Positions 36,558 to 45,041 of a DNA stretch of 64,000 nt are shown here, one piece after another. Source of the stretch: Thermoproteota archaeon (GTDB taxonomy: Archaea > Thermoproteota > Thermoprotei > Gearchaeales > Gearchaeaceae); assembly GCA_021324265.1 (NCBI GenBank), contig JAJPJK010000004.1, positions 1 to 64,000 of the forward strand, read 5' to 3'. The notes under the pieces were generated by a model, which saw only the letters and a program-made list of their open reading frames with translations, did no database searches and was not told the DNA's origin. A program made the translations under genes and the position numbers. How positions within the stretch are numbered: the stretch's first letter is position 1; each line of letters opens with the position of its first letter.

Positions 36558-36565
36558 ATCACCTC
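36558..36565 (-). promoter_or_regulatory. ribosome-binding site for oxidase subunit I
   Basis: GAGGTGAT on the minus strand sits about 4 bases before the ATG at 36554 and overlaps the stop of subunit II. It is a near-perfect archaeal Shine-Dalgarno, decides the start, and contrasts with the leaderless genes around it. Confidence 0.65.
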
Positions 36566-37011
36566 TCAATGATCAATTCTGCATACATATTTGGATGACC
36601 ATTACCGCAATATTCATTGCAAATTATCATGAAATTTCCTTTCAGTTCACTAGGAACATCCCAAGTAAAGGTTGCCTGATAATAAGGTAAGACCATGACA
36701 TTGACATTCGTACCAACAATTTCAAACCCATGAAGAACATCCTTACTCAAGATCTCGAAAATCACTTTTTTCGGATTCTTCAATATTATCGTAGAAGGAT
36801 CGAAATAATATCGCGCAGCAACAATTCTCACTTCATAAACTCCTGGCTGAATCTCTACTACGCCTGACTTAAAAGTATTCACAGCTGGATAGACTGAACA
36901 AGCAGAGGGTGGCTGATAACCTATTGTTGTACCTTGTAATAGAGCATATACGAAAAAACTAAGAATCGCAATTACTACAGCTATAAATGATATTTCAAAT
37001 TTATCTGTCAT
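36559..37011 (-). CDS. heme-copper oxidase subunit II with CuA centre
   Basis: This 150-residue protein has one N-terminal membrane helix (about residues 8-28) and a periplasm-facing cupredoxin domain. The CuA ligands are seen as VLHGFEIVG (His) and CNEYCGNGHPNM (Cys, Glu, Cys, His, Met). It takes electrons from a soluble donor and passes them to subunit I. The ATG at 37011 overlaps the stop of the small upstream gene as ATGA; the 15 extra in-frame residues upstream have no support. The ba3-type operon is small subunit, II, I. Confidence 0.92.
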   Translation of the reverse strand: MTDKFEISFIAVVIAILSFFVYALLQGTTIGYQPPSACSVYPAVNTFKSGVVEIQPGVYEVRIVAARYYFDPSTIILKNPKKVIFEILSKDVLHGFEIVGTNVNVMVLPYYQATFTWDVPSELKGNFMIICNEYCGNGHPNMYAELIIER

Positions 37012-37160
37012 ACTATGCCTCCCCTTGTCAACATAATATAATAAACAAGCAACCAAACAGTAACCAATATCGCTGTATAAATTAGCAATATTACAAGAGT
37101 TCCAATTGGTTTAAATTGTTTATTGGAACTTCTTCTAAAATTAAGCAGTTGCCTTATCAT
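37008..37160 (-). CDS. small single-helix oxidase protein, CbaD-like
   Basis: About 50 residues with a basic N-terminal part (RRSSNKQFK) and one membrane helix ending near YYIMLTRGG. In ba3-type oxidases a tiny single-helix subunit is encoded just before subunit II, so this is probably that subunit; the family is not proven because such proteins barely share sequence. CTTTAAATATTTAA lies about 26 bases before the ATG at 37160. An in-frame GTG at 37202 is a possible longer start. The stop overlaps the subunit II start. Confidence 0.65.
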   Translation of the reverse strand: MIRQLLNFRRSSNKQFKPIGTLVILLIYTAILVTVWLLVYYIMLTRGGIV

Positions 37161-37177
37161 TGGCAAAATTATTTCAA

Positions 37178-37192
37178 TTAAATATTTAAAGC
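37178..37192 (-). promoter_or_regulatory. TATA box for the ba3 oxidase operon
   Basis: On the minus strand this reads GCTTTAAATATTTAA-like sequence centred about 26 bases upstream of the ATG at 37160, matching other CTTTAAATA boxes in the window. Confidence 0.55.
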
Positions 37193-37253
37193 TTTGTATC
37201 ACCTATTATGAGAAAATATAAAAAAATATATACTTATTAAGCTTAATTTTTTT

Positions 37254-38162
37254 ATGAAGGCAGCCCTCATCGTTGATTATCTCAAGCCTTTGTCTATACA
37301 AGAATTGCCCTTTGTTCTTGGTCATGAAAACGTTGGTTACATAGAGGAAAAAGGCGATGCTGTAGATTGGTTAGATGAAGGAGATCCAGTAATTCTACAT
37401 CCATTGATTACTTGCAGGCACTGTAGATCATGTAGACTTGGTGATGATATGCATTGCACAAATAGCAAATTCCCAGGCCTCGATGGTACAAACGGTGGCT
37501 TCGCAGAGTACATGCTGAGTTCAGCTTATTCTGCGATTAAATTGCCAAAAGGAATCGATCCTGTACCGCTAGCACCTTTAGCAGATGCGGGAGTTACAGC
37601 ATACCACGCTGCAAAGAAACTAGTCCCAAAGCTTTATCCGGGGACGTTTGTAGGAGTGATAGGTATTGGAGGCCTAGGACATATTGCAATACAAGTTCTT
37701 AAATCAATAACTCCTGCGAAAATTGTTGCCATAGATATAACAGAAGAAAGGCTGAGATTTGCCAAGGATATGGGGGCAGATTATGCTTTTTTGGTAAATG
37801 ACGCTGAAAAAGAGATAGAGAAAATCACAGATAGAACAGGATTGGATGCAATACTTGACTTTGTTGGAGAACATAACACTCCTAGCTTAGCACTGAAAAT
37901 CTTGAAGCGTGGAGGGGTTTATTCTATTATAGGTTATGGAGGGGAATTCAGAAATCTAACTGTCGATTTCATTGTAAGGGAAATATCTGTAATAGGTAAT
38001 CTTGTTGGGACCTATACGGAGTTAGCCGAGTTGGTCGAGCTCTATAATCAAGGAAAAGTGAAGCTTAAGATTCAGCGTTTTCAGCTCGAATCGATAAATG
38101 AATTGCTTGAAGATCTTAAGAAAGGAAAAATAATTGGTAGAGCTGTTATAGAACCTAAATAG
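37254..38162 (+). CDS. zinc-type alcohol dehydrogenase lacking the catalytic-cysteine segment
   Basis: At 302 residues this is about 40 shorter than the usual 340-350. The N-terminus MKAALIVDYLKPLSIQE runs directly into LPFVLGHENVGY. The family segment between these, which carries the GVCHTDLH zinc ligand cysteine (intact in the gene at 39794), is absent without frameshift. The structural-zinc cysteines CRHCRSCRLGDDMHC and the NAD-binding GIGGLG remain. Without the cysteine and the HTD triad it may be inactive or may bind substrate differently. It is divergent from the oxidase operon. The ends are ordinary, so an assembly error cannot be excluded. Confidence 0.8.
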   Translation: MKAALIVDYLKPLSIQELPFVLGHENVGYIEEKGDAVDWLDEGDPVILHPLITCRHCRSCRLGDDMHCTNSKFPGLDGTNGGFAEYMLSSAYSAIKLPKGIDPVPLAPLADAGVTAYHAAKKLVPKLYPGTFVGVIGIGGLGHIAIQVLKSITPAKIVAIDITEERLRFAKDMGADYAFLVNDAEKEIEKITDRTGLDAILDFVGEHNTPSLALKILKRGGVYSIIGYGGEFRNLTVDFIVREISVIGNLVGTYTELAELVELYNQGKVKLKIQRFQLESINELLEDLKKGKIIGRAVIEPK

Positions 38163-39752
38163 TTATTTCCCTAGCTTTTCTCTTAATACTTTTTTATCGA
38201 TTTTATTTGTTGAAGTTAAAGGCATAGAATCGATTAAAATAAATCTATCAGGTATCCACCAGTCTTGAATCTTACCTTGCCTGACCATCTCTTTGAGAAA
38301 AGCTCTTAGATCATTCTCATTGAAATTACCTTTGGGGACTATGAAAGCAACAGGTCTTTCACCCCATTTTTCATCTTTCATTCCCACAACAGCTACTTGG
38401 GATACACTTGGATGCAGAGATATTATATTTTCTAAAATCAGAGTAGGAATGAATTCGCCTCCGCTCTTAACTGCGTCTTTAGTCCTGTCAACTATTCTTA
38501 CGTAACCATAGTCATCAATATAACCTAAATCCCCAGTATGTAACCAACCGAATCGCCATAAATCAGATGTCCTCTCCGGATCCTTATAATATTCTCTTGT
38601 TAGCCAAGGACTCCTTACAACAATTTCTCCAATTTTGTTTTTGGGCAATAATTCACCGCTTAAAGGATCCATAATCCTTAAGTCAACGAAAGGCAAGGGA
38701 GTTCCTGCAGTTATTTGTTCCTTGAATTTGATATCCTCTCTCTCATTTTCTAGCAAACCGTTATGGAAACCTACTGTGAGTACAGGGCATGTTTCAGATA
38801 ACCCATATCCTGCAAGCACAGTTATTCCCATATCTCTTGCCTTTATAGCGAGCCCTTCTGGCAAAGCTGAACCGCCGATAACAACCTTCCAATTCTTAAA
38901 TACATTCAAATAATTAACAGCTTCAGGATGATTCAAGATCATATGAAGAATCGTAGGAACCATTGCAGAAAAAGTTACACCTTCTCTTTCCATGAGCTTC
39001 AATATTAAACCATAATCATATTTGCCAGGAAGGACATATTTATTGCCGTTTATTAACGCAACGTAAGGAAGCCCCCACGCATGAACATGAAACATTGGGA
39101 CAAGTATCAAAAATGTATCCTTAGGCGTGATATACGTAGGCGATCTTGAGAAAGTTAGAGCTGTACCTACTGTGTGAAGCACAATATCTCTATGTGTAAA
39201 CCAGACACCTTTAGGATCACCAGTAGTTCCACTTGTAAAAAATATAGTGGCTTGCTCGTTTTCGCTGATATCGAAGAATTCAGTGGGGTCTTCATTTAGT
39301 AGATCCCAAAAGTTCACATAACCCTTAACTGGTTCCTTACTCTCACTATATGCTATTATCTTCACACTGCTCGGCAATAAGCTCTTTGCTTTTTCAAGTA
39401 ATGGCAAAAATTCATCCCTTATTATGATCCATTTATCCTCTGCCGCGATTAGTGTTTTTAAAATGATCTCAGGAGGATAGCGTATGTTTACAGTATGTAG
39501 CGTGGCACCTAACATAGGTATCGCGTAGTAAGCATGCATATATACATCTGTATCCCAATCGATAACAGCAACCCTATCGCCTTTCTTAACTCCAAGTTTT
39601 CTCAAACCTGAAACAAGTCTTTTAACAGAATCTGTAAAACTTTGAAAACTATATCTACGTAAATCTCTATAAACAATCTCTCTATTAGGAAACGTTCTTG
39701 CACCACTTTCAAGGAGCTTATCAATCGTTAATTCGTATCGATAATAAGCCAT
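38163..39752 (-). CDS. acyl-CoA synthetase, AMP-forming (fatty-acid type)
   Basis: The 529-residue protein has IFFTSGTTGDPKG (about residues 169-181), the P-loop of ANL enzymes, GYGLSETCPVLT, and the C-terminal WLHTGDLGYIDDYGYVRIVDR hinge with catalytic lysine near the end (TSTNKIDKK). It activates a fatty or medium-chain acid to its CoA ester. The GLSETCP wording resembles medium/long-chain acyl-CoA synthetases. It abuts the truncated dehydrogenase end to end and lies close upstream of the intact dehydrogenase on the other strand, with its start 42 bases from that gene. The product could feed the hydroxyacyl-CoA dehydrogenase at 3.3 kb. Confidence 0.9.
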   Translation of the reverse strand: MAYYRYELTIDKLLESGARTFPNREIVYRDLRRYSFQSFTDSVKRLVSGLRKLGVKKGDRVAVIDWDTDVYMHAYYAIPMLGATLHTVNIRYPPEIILKTLIAAEDKWIIIRDEFLPLLEKAKSLLPSSVKIIAYSESKEPVKGYVNFWDLLNEDPTEFFDISENEQATIFFTSGTTGDPKGVWFTHRDIVLHTVGTALTFSRSPTYITPKDTFLILVPMFHVHAWGLPYVALINGNKYVLPGKYDYGLILKLMEREGVTFSAMVPTILHMILNHPEAVNYLNVFKNWKVVIGGSALPEGLAIKARDMGITVLAGYGLSETCPVLTVGFHNGLLENEREDIKFKEQITAGTPLPFVDLRIMDPLSGELLPKNKIGEIVVRSPWLTREYYKDPERTSDLWRFGWLHTGDLGYIDDYGYVRIVDRTKDAVKSGGEFIPTLILENIISLHPSVSQVAVVGMKDEKWGERPVAFIVPKGNFNENDLRAFLKEMVRQGKIQDWWIPDRFILIDSMPLTSTNKIDKKVLREKLGK

Positions 39753-39793
39753 GAAAAATTAACAATTTTTAAATTAAAATTCTTTTACTATTA

Positions 39794-40828
39794 ATGAAGG
39801 CCGCGAGATTACATGAGTTCAAAAAACCTTTAATAATCGAAGAAATTGATTTACCAAAGATAAGAGATGATGAAGGTGTTCTTATAAGGATTGCTGGTGC
39901 AGGTGTATGCCATACAGATTTACACATATCGAAAGGCGAGGAAGAATTAGGATTGAAGTTGCCTTTGATATTAGGTCATGAAAATGCGGGCTATATCTAT
40001 GAAACTGGAAGCAATGTTGAGAATTTCAAGAAAGGAGATCCAGTGATTGTATATGGCGCTTGGGGGTGTAAAAATTGCGAATTCTGCAGAAGAGGTGAGG
40101 AAAATCTTTGTGACGAAATGCGTGGCCCGGGATTGAGTGAATTTCAAGGAGGCTACGCTGAATTTATGTATGTTCCCTCTTATAGATATCTGATAAAAGT
40201 AGATGAGGATCCAACATTTCTCGCTCCGCTTACAGATGCAGGACTGACTAGTTATAGAGCAGTTAAGAAAGCTAGGAATTTCTTGAAGCCAGGAGATTTT
40301 GCTTTGATTTTGGGTATTGGAGGCCTAGGCATGTTTGGATTAAGCTATGCTAAGATTCTCGGCAATAGTTACTTAATAGCAGCTGATGTTATCGATGAGA
40401 AGTTAAAAATCTCTGAGAATCTAGGAGCAGATTTCACTGTAAATACGAAGCACATTGAAAGCGCAATAAAAGAAATAATGAGAATTACGAATAAAAAGGG
40501 ATGCAGAGTTATACTAGATTTTGTAGGGAGTGATTCCACAATAAAGCTTGCTCTAGAGTGTTTAAGTAAAGAGGGAATTTACATAGTAGTCGGAGTGGGA
40601 GGAGGGAGAATAAGAGATTTTTTAGCTAGCAACTTGCTATCTGAAGCTATCATTACTGGAAACATCTGGGGCAGCTATAATGAACTCGTAGAAGTGTATA
40701 ACATATACAAAGCTAAGAAGCTAAGATTGGAAGGCTTGATTAAAATAAGAAGACTTGAAGAGATCAATGAAGTATTCGAAGAAATGAATAGAGGTTCGCT
40801 TATTGGAAGAGTAGTATTAAAACCCTAG
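39794..40828 (+). CDS. zinc-dependent alcohol dehydrogenase
   Basis: A complete 344-residue medium-chain dehydrogenase: catalytic Zn region GVCHTDLH (about 35-42), LGHENAGY, four structural cysteines in CKNCEFCRRGEENLC, the PLTDAGLTSYRA hinge and the GIGGLG Rossmann motif. It oxidises alcohols with NAD(H) or reduces aldehydes. It is clearly a paralog of the truncated protein at 37254, with the same beginning (MKAA) and the same ending style (LIGRVVLKP against IIGRAVIEP). It is transcribed divergently from the acyl-CoA synthetase gene. Confidence 0.93.
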   Translation: MKAARLHEFKKPLIIEEIDLPKIRDDEGVLIRIAGAGVCHTDLHISKGEEELGLKLPLILGHENAGYIYETGSNVENFKKGDPVIVYGAWGCKNCEFCRRGEENLCDEMRGPGLSEFQGGYAEFMYVPSYRYLIKVDEDPTFLAPLTDAGLTSYRAVKKARNFLKPGDFALILGIGGLGMFGLSYAKILGNSYLIAADVIDEKLKISENLGADFTVNTKHIESAIKEIMRITNKKGCRVILDFVGSDSTIKLALECLSKEGIYIVVGVGGGRIRDFLASNLLSEAIITGNIWGSYNELVEVYNIYKAKKLRLEGLIKIRRLEEINEVFEEMNRGSLIGRVVLKP

Positions 40829-42175
40829 CTAATCTATTCTTGTGACGATCCTTCTTTTGAAAAGAGCCATTGCCCAGTCAAACATAACTCCAAGCTTGTT
40901 CCTCATTGTAGAGATTTTGACTAAATGTACCATACGCCATATAAGCCAGCCTAGAAAACCCGTTATAACCCAGCCGTTAGGAAACTCAACAATCCCCTTG
41001 AACCTTCCCAATGAGAGCATAAGTCCAAAGTCCTTGTAGACAAAAGGTTTTTTGAATGTATAATTGCTCAAGATACTTGCAAGATATTTTCCCAAATATT
41101 CTCCTTGCTGGACAGCTGCACTCGCCATTGCAGGCACAGGATTGAGTTTTGAACCACTGGTTACCCATGCATTATCTCCTATTGCAAACGCATATGGATA
41201 ATTCTGAACACGTAAATATTCATCAACTATTATCCTCCCTTTTTTCTTAAGCACAAGCTCATCTGAGATATTCTCTACAACAGGATTCACCTTTATTCCT
41301 GCAGTCCAAAAAACATTTGAAGATTCTATCTTCGTTCCATCGGCCAGAACTACGCCGTCCTGTTCTACAGCAACTACCTTTGCATTCAGTAAAACTCTCA
41401 CACCCCTTGATTCAAGTATTCTCCTGCATTTTTCAGCTGTCTTTTCTCTGGCTTGAAGTAGTAAGCGATTCGCAGCCTCAATCAAGATAACCCTACATTC
41501 GCTTGAATCAATGCTGTAATATTTGTTACAGAGTTGTTTTACATAATCTCTTATTGCTCCTACGAGCTCAACGCCAGTAGGCCCGCCGCCTATTACGACA
41601 AAAGTCAATAAGGACTTTCTCATAGGATTTCCTATATCTAGTAAAGAAGCTCTTTCAAAAGAAGAAATGATTTTGCTTCTTATCTTTATTGCATCTTTTG
41701 CTGACTTCAGAGGGATTGCATTCTCCTTCACCCCTTTTATACCGAAATCATTGTCAACACTGCCTAATGCTATAACTAAATAATCATACGCTATATTGCC
41801 AAGAGACGTTACCACGAATTTTCTCTCGATATTTATTTCCTTTATTTCAGCTTCTATTACGCGATAATCAAGCTTTTTAGTCTTTATCCTTACAGGATCG
41901 AGAATATGATACTCATTAACCAACCCAGTGGCGACTTGATATAACAGAGGCGTGAAAAGATGATAATTTTTGATCGTTATCAGAAAAAGTTCTAAATTTT
42001 CTGCAATATCATACTTCACATTTTTTAGAAAAGACTTGATGAATGACATTCCAGCAAAACCGCTACCTAAAACAAGTATTCTGGTCTTGTTACCCTTTTC
42101 GGGTATCAATCCTCCTAGGGCCTTTTTATCTAACTCATACTGAGCCTGCATCGTCTTCCTTCTATACCATGGCAT
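40829..42175 (-). CDS. type II NADH:quinone oxidoreductase (NDH-2)
   Basis: The 448-residue flavoprotein has LVLGSGFAGMSF (FAD-binding, about 34-45), a second dinucleotide motif VVIGGGPTGVEL (about 174-185) and AIGDNAWV, which binds FAD in this family. The C-terminus is amphipathic, with a GWLIWRMVHLV stretch that likely anchors it to the membrane. It passes electrons from NADH to quinone without pumping protons, and should feed the oxidase at 35-37 kb. Its promoter and that of the S9 peptidase share one AT-rich element. Confidence 0.9.
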   Translation of the reverse strand: MPWYRRKTMQAQYELDKKALGGLIPEKGNKTRILVLGSGFAGMSFIKSFLKNVKYDIAENLELFLITIKNYHLFTPLLYQVATGLVNEYHILDPVRIKTKKLDYRVIEAEIKEINIERKFVVTSLGNIAYDYLVIALGSVDNDFGIKGVKENAIPLKSAKDAIKIRSKIISSFERASLLDIGNPMRKSLLTFVVIGGGPTGVELVGAIRDYVKQLCNKYYSIDSSECRVILIEAANRLLLQAREKTAEKCRRILESRGVRVLLNAKVVAVEQDGVVLADGTKIESSNVFWTAGIKVNPVVENISDELVLKKKGRIIVDEYLRVQNYPYAFAIGDNAWVTSGSKLNPVPAMASAAVQQGEYLGKYLASILSNYTFKKPFVYKDFGLMLSLGRFKGIVEFPNGWVITGFLGWLIWRMVHLVKISTMRNKLGVMFDWAMALFKRRIVTRID

Positions 42176-42192
42176 TTAAAAGCTTTATGAAG

Positions 42193-42202
42193 AAATATTA
42201 AG
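42193..42202. promoter_or_regulatory. shared bidirectional TATA element
   Basis: AAATATTAAG is centred about 25 bases from the ATG at 42223 (+) and about 23 bases from the ATG at 42175 (-). One AT-rich element could thus serve both divergent genes, or two boxes overlap. Confidence 0.4.
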
Positions 42203-42222
42203 CCGTATAGCATTCTCTATTA

Positions 42223-43944
42223 ATGTATTCAGAAATTGTGAGAAAGATCGAAAAAATAGTTGGAACACATTCCTATGGAATGGTAGGTGTTACGAAAAAA
42301 AGATTATATTACGTCTCTAACGTAGATGGCACCTATGATCTATGGGTCGCTGGATTGGATGGTTCTAACAGAACCAAAATCGCTGAAAGGCCTCTTACAG
42401 GATCTAGGGTTAGAAAGGATAAAGAAAAAATATATTTTGCGAAGGACGTAAGCCAAGGAAGAGAGCTTGCTAAAATCTATGCATGGGAAGAAGGTAAAAC
42501 TAAAGAACTAGAGATGGATCCCATGAGAATCCTCTCTATTGCATACTTTGAAAACATCTTAAGCTTCGCGGGCTCAACTTCTAAGGAGAACTTAATTTGC
42601 ATAGCATACAACGATAGGGAAATACAAAAAGTATACTCGAGCAATAAATGGATTTTTGTTAATGATATCTACAAGGATTACATGGTGGCTAGCGGAACTC
42701 TGGCAGGCAATCCAAAAAGCATGGAGATTCTCATTTATAACTTAAAAGCAAACGAATATAGGATTTTTACTCCAAAAGAAGGATCCTATAACGTAGCTAG
42801 CGCAGTAAGAGAGAATAAAATACTCATGGAATCAAACTTTAAAGGAAAGAAGAAACTCTACGTTTATGACATAGAAGCAAATCTTTTAAGCGAACCTGAA
42901 TTAGATGGCGAAGACTATAAAAACTATGAATTTCAAGACTACTTATCTTTTGGTTTCACTGATGATGGTGAGATATGGTTCATTGGTCTTCATGATTATA
43001 GAGCATATGCTTTCTTAGACGGCTATAAGATTCCGCATCCAGAAGGTACACCATCATATTTGGATTTCATAGATGATGAAATATACTTCAACTTCTCAAG
43101 CCTAAAAACACCATATTCAATATTTAAGGCTAAACTAAAAGGAGGATGGGAAAAGATCCTGGGCGATGAGCTCGATGAAGAAATCAAAGACCAGCTCGGC
43201 GATGTAAGTATTGTAAAATATAAGTCTTTTGACAACCTTGAAATACCTTCCACAGTTTATAGAACTAAAAATCCCAGCAAGATAGCTATCATATACGTTC
43301 ACGGAGGGCCTTGGAGTCATGTAGGTGATTTTTGGAATGCAAGCATTACAGCACTTGTTTCAGCAGGCTTCAACGTCATTGCACCTAACTATAGAGGCTC
43401 AACTGGTTATGGAGAAGAATTTAGAACACTTGATATTGGTGATCCAGGCGGAGGAGATTTGAAAGACATAGTTTATGCAAGAAACTATGCAATAGAGAAT
43501 AAGATTGGAGAAAAAATAGCAATAATGGGCTATAGTTACGGTGGATTCATGAGCTACTTAGTAACTGTAAAGGAGCCTGAACTATGGCATGCTGCTGTTG
43601 CAGGCGCTGGAGTAGTTGACTGGGAAATGATGTATGAACTAGCTGATGCAACGTTTAAACATTTCCAAGACTTATTGTTTGCAGGCAAAAATGATTTAAA
43701 AAGGGATAGATCAGCAATTAATTTCGCTGAAAAACTAAAAGTGCCAATATGTATAATACATCCTCAAAACGATAGTAGGACTCCTTTGAAGCCAGTACTT
43801 AAGTATATTGAAAAACTTTTGGAAAACGGGAAAACTTTTGAAGCGCATATAATCCCCAATATGGGGCATGTTGTCACTAGCATCGAAGATGCGTATAAAC
43901 TACTATTACCTGCGATCACTTTCTTGCAGAAACACTTGATATAA
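42223..43944 (+). CDS. S9-family serine peptidase (acylaminoacyl-peptidase-like)
   Basis: The 573-residue protein has a beta-propeller-like N-terminal half with repeated sheets, and a C-terminal alpha/beta-hydrolase domain. The nucleophile elbow is GYSYGGF (Ser near 440), the acid is in NDSRTPLKP and the histidine in NMGHVV. An HGGPWSHVGD oxyanion loop and PNYRGSTGYG are typical of acylaminoacyl-peptidases and dipeptidyl peptidase IV relatives. There is no signal peptide, so it acts in the cytoplasm on short peptides. Confidence 0.9.
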   Translation: MYSEIVRKIEKIVGTHSYGMVGVTKKRLYYVSNVDGTYDLWVAGLDGSNRTKIAERPLTGSRVRKDKEKIYFAKDVSQGRELAKIYAWEEGKTKELEMDPMRILSIAYFENILSFAGSTSKENLICIAYNDREIQKVYSSNKWIFVNDIYKDYMVASGTLAGNPKSMEILIYNLKANEYRIFTPKEGSYNVASAVRENKILMESNFKGKKKLYVYDIEANLLSEPELDGEDYKNYEFQDYLSFGFTDDGEIWFIGLHDYRAYAFLDGYKIPHPEGTPSYLDFIDDEIYFNFSSLKTPYSIFKAKLKGGWEKILGDELDEEIKDQLGDVSIVKYKSFDNLEIPSTVYRTKNPSKIAIIYVHGGPWSHVGDFWNASITALVSAGFNVIAPNYRGSTGYGEEFRTLDIGDPGGGDLKDIVYARNYAIENKIGEKIAIMGYSYGGFMSYLVTVKEPELWHAAVAGAGVVDWEMMYELADATFKHFQDLLFAGKNDLKRDRSAINFAEKLKVPICIIHPQNDSRTPLKPVLKYIEKLLENGKTFEAHIIPNMGHVVTSIEDAYKLLLPAITFLQKHLI

Positions 43945-43953
43945 CCTAAAATT

Positions 43954-44622
43954 TTAACTTTTTGGGATCAGATCTATATAATAAAATCTGTTATCTCTAA
44001 ACACTTTTTGACCTAACTCGAATTCAATCCTTTCCTTAAATATTGGCCCATCATAGACAAATGTATGAAATTCACCTCTTTCACCGCAAGGATCCACAGA
44101 ATTAGGTAAAATAGATAAGAAATATTCATCGAATTCCATTCCAACGAAATTCTCTCCCAATACCTTACCATCTACACAACAAACGATTGCCTTAAAACCA
44201 AGTTTTATAAATTCCCTTGCTAACTCGCGAGTATCCAAATTCCAGAGCGGCCATATGCCTTCTATGCCTAGTTTTTTGAGGTTTTTCTCTCTATATTGCC
44301 TTACATCCTCTAAGAAAATGTCACCAAACACATGTTTTCTAATGCCCTTTGAGAGCAAATCGATAGTAGCCTCTTTCATTTTCTCTTCATAAACCTCGTT
44401 CTTAGCATAAGCAGGGATGTATACTTTTTTAAGCTCAAAACCTAAACTTTTAGCCTGAAGCTCTATTAGTTGCCTTCTAACGCCATGCATCGTTACCCTA
44501 TCAAAATCCTCAGTAATCGTTGTCAAAAGATAGGCAATATCATAATTCTTAGAGAGCATGATCTTATAGAGAGCCATAGTGCAATCTTTTCCTCCGCTCC
44601 AAGAAACTGCTACCTTATCCAT
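43954..44622 (-). CDS. dph6: diphthine--ammonia ligase, DPH6-like ATP-PPase
   Basis: This 222-residue PP-loop protein starts with VAVSWSGGKDC (SGGKDC at 9-14), followed by the DPH6-specific EITTMHGVRRQLIELQ-like run (RVTMHGVRRQ) and HVFGDIFLEDVR, CVDG and DPCGERGEFHTFVYDGP, which is diagnostic for the family. It makes the last step of diphthamide on elongation factor 2, transferring ammonia to diphthine using ATP. It overlaps the PaREP1-like gene by 8 bases. Confidence 0.92.
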   Translation of the reverse strand: MDKVAVSWSGGKDCTMALYKIMLSKNYDIAYLLTTITEDFDRVTMHGVRRQLIELQAKSLGFELKKVYIPAYAKNEVYEEKMKEATIDLLSKGIRKHVFGDIFLEDVRQYREKNLKKLGIEGIWPLWNLDTRELAREFIKLGFKAIVCCVDGKVLGENFVGMEFDEYFLSILPNSVDPCGERGEFHTFVYDGPIFKERIEFELGQKVFRDNRFYYIDLIPKS

Positions 44623-44974
44623 TCTTCAAAGCAATTGATACAAGTTTTTCAATGTCTTTTATTCTATTGCGTAAGAACTCCGGTCTAAGGCCATATTGCT
44701 TGCTCTCAACCCTGAGCTCCCATGCTTCATACCAATACTTCTTTATTTTTTTATCCAACTTCTTCGAAAGCTCCTCAGCTACTTTAAATAATTGAAAGAG
44801 ACCCCATGACCCCTTTTCATTCGCTTCCTTATAGACTTCTTGAACATGTTTTGCGGCTAAAATTATCATAGATTTCTCAGCAGCTTTGTAAAGCATGATT
44901 CCTGCTTCATTTGGATCTTTTTCAATAAGACCCTTTGCTTGATCTAAGAGCTCAAGGATCTCATTTTTGCTCAT
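44615..44974 (-). CDS. PaREP1/HEPN-like small helical protein
   Basis: This 119-residue all-helical protein begins with an ELLDQAKGLIEKDPNEAGIMLYKAAEKSMII segment that matches the PaREP1/PaREP8 family, common in Thermoproteota; these are HEPN-like helical bundles. A WEAWELRVESKQ-like helix follows (YWYEAWELR). Function unknown; HEPN relatives include RNases and toxins, but no Rx4-6H motif is seen here. It leads the operon with dph6. Confidence 0.68.
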   Translation of the reverse strand: MSKNEILELLDQAKGLIEKDPNEAGIMLYKAAEKSMIILAAKHVQEVYKEANEKGSWGLFQLFKVAEELSKKLDKKIKKYWYEAWELRVESKQYGLRPEFLRNRIKDIEKLVSIALKNG

Positions 44975-45013
44975 AAGCTTAAATGCCTATGTTTTTTAAA
45001 TCGATTAATCAAG

Positions 45014-45026
45014 GATTTAATTTAAA
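45014..45026 (+). promoter_or_regulatory. TATA box for the 2-hydroxyacid dehydrogenase operon
   Basis: GATTTAATTTAAA is centred about 23 bases before the ATG at 45042, implying a nearly leaderless start. Confidence 0.45.
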
Positions 45027-45041
45027 AAAATTTAGTAAATT

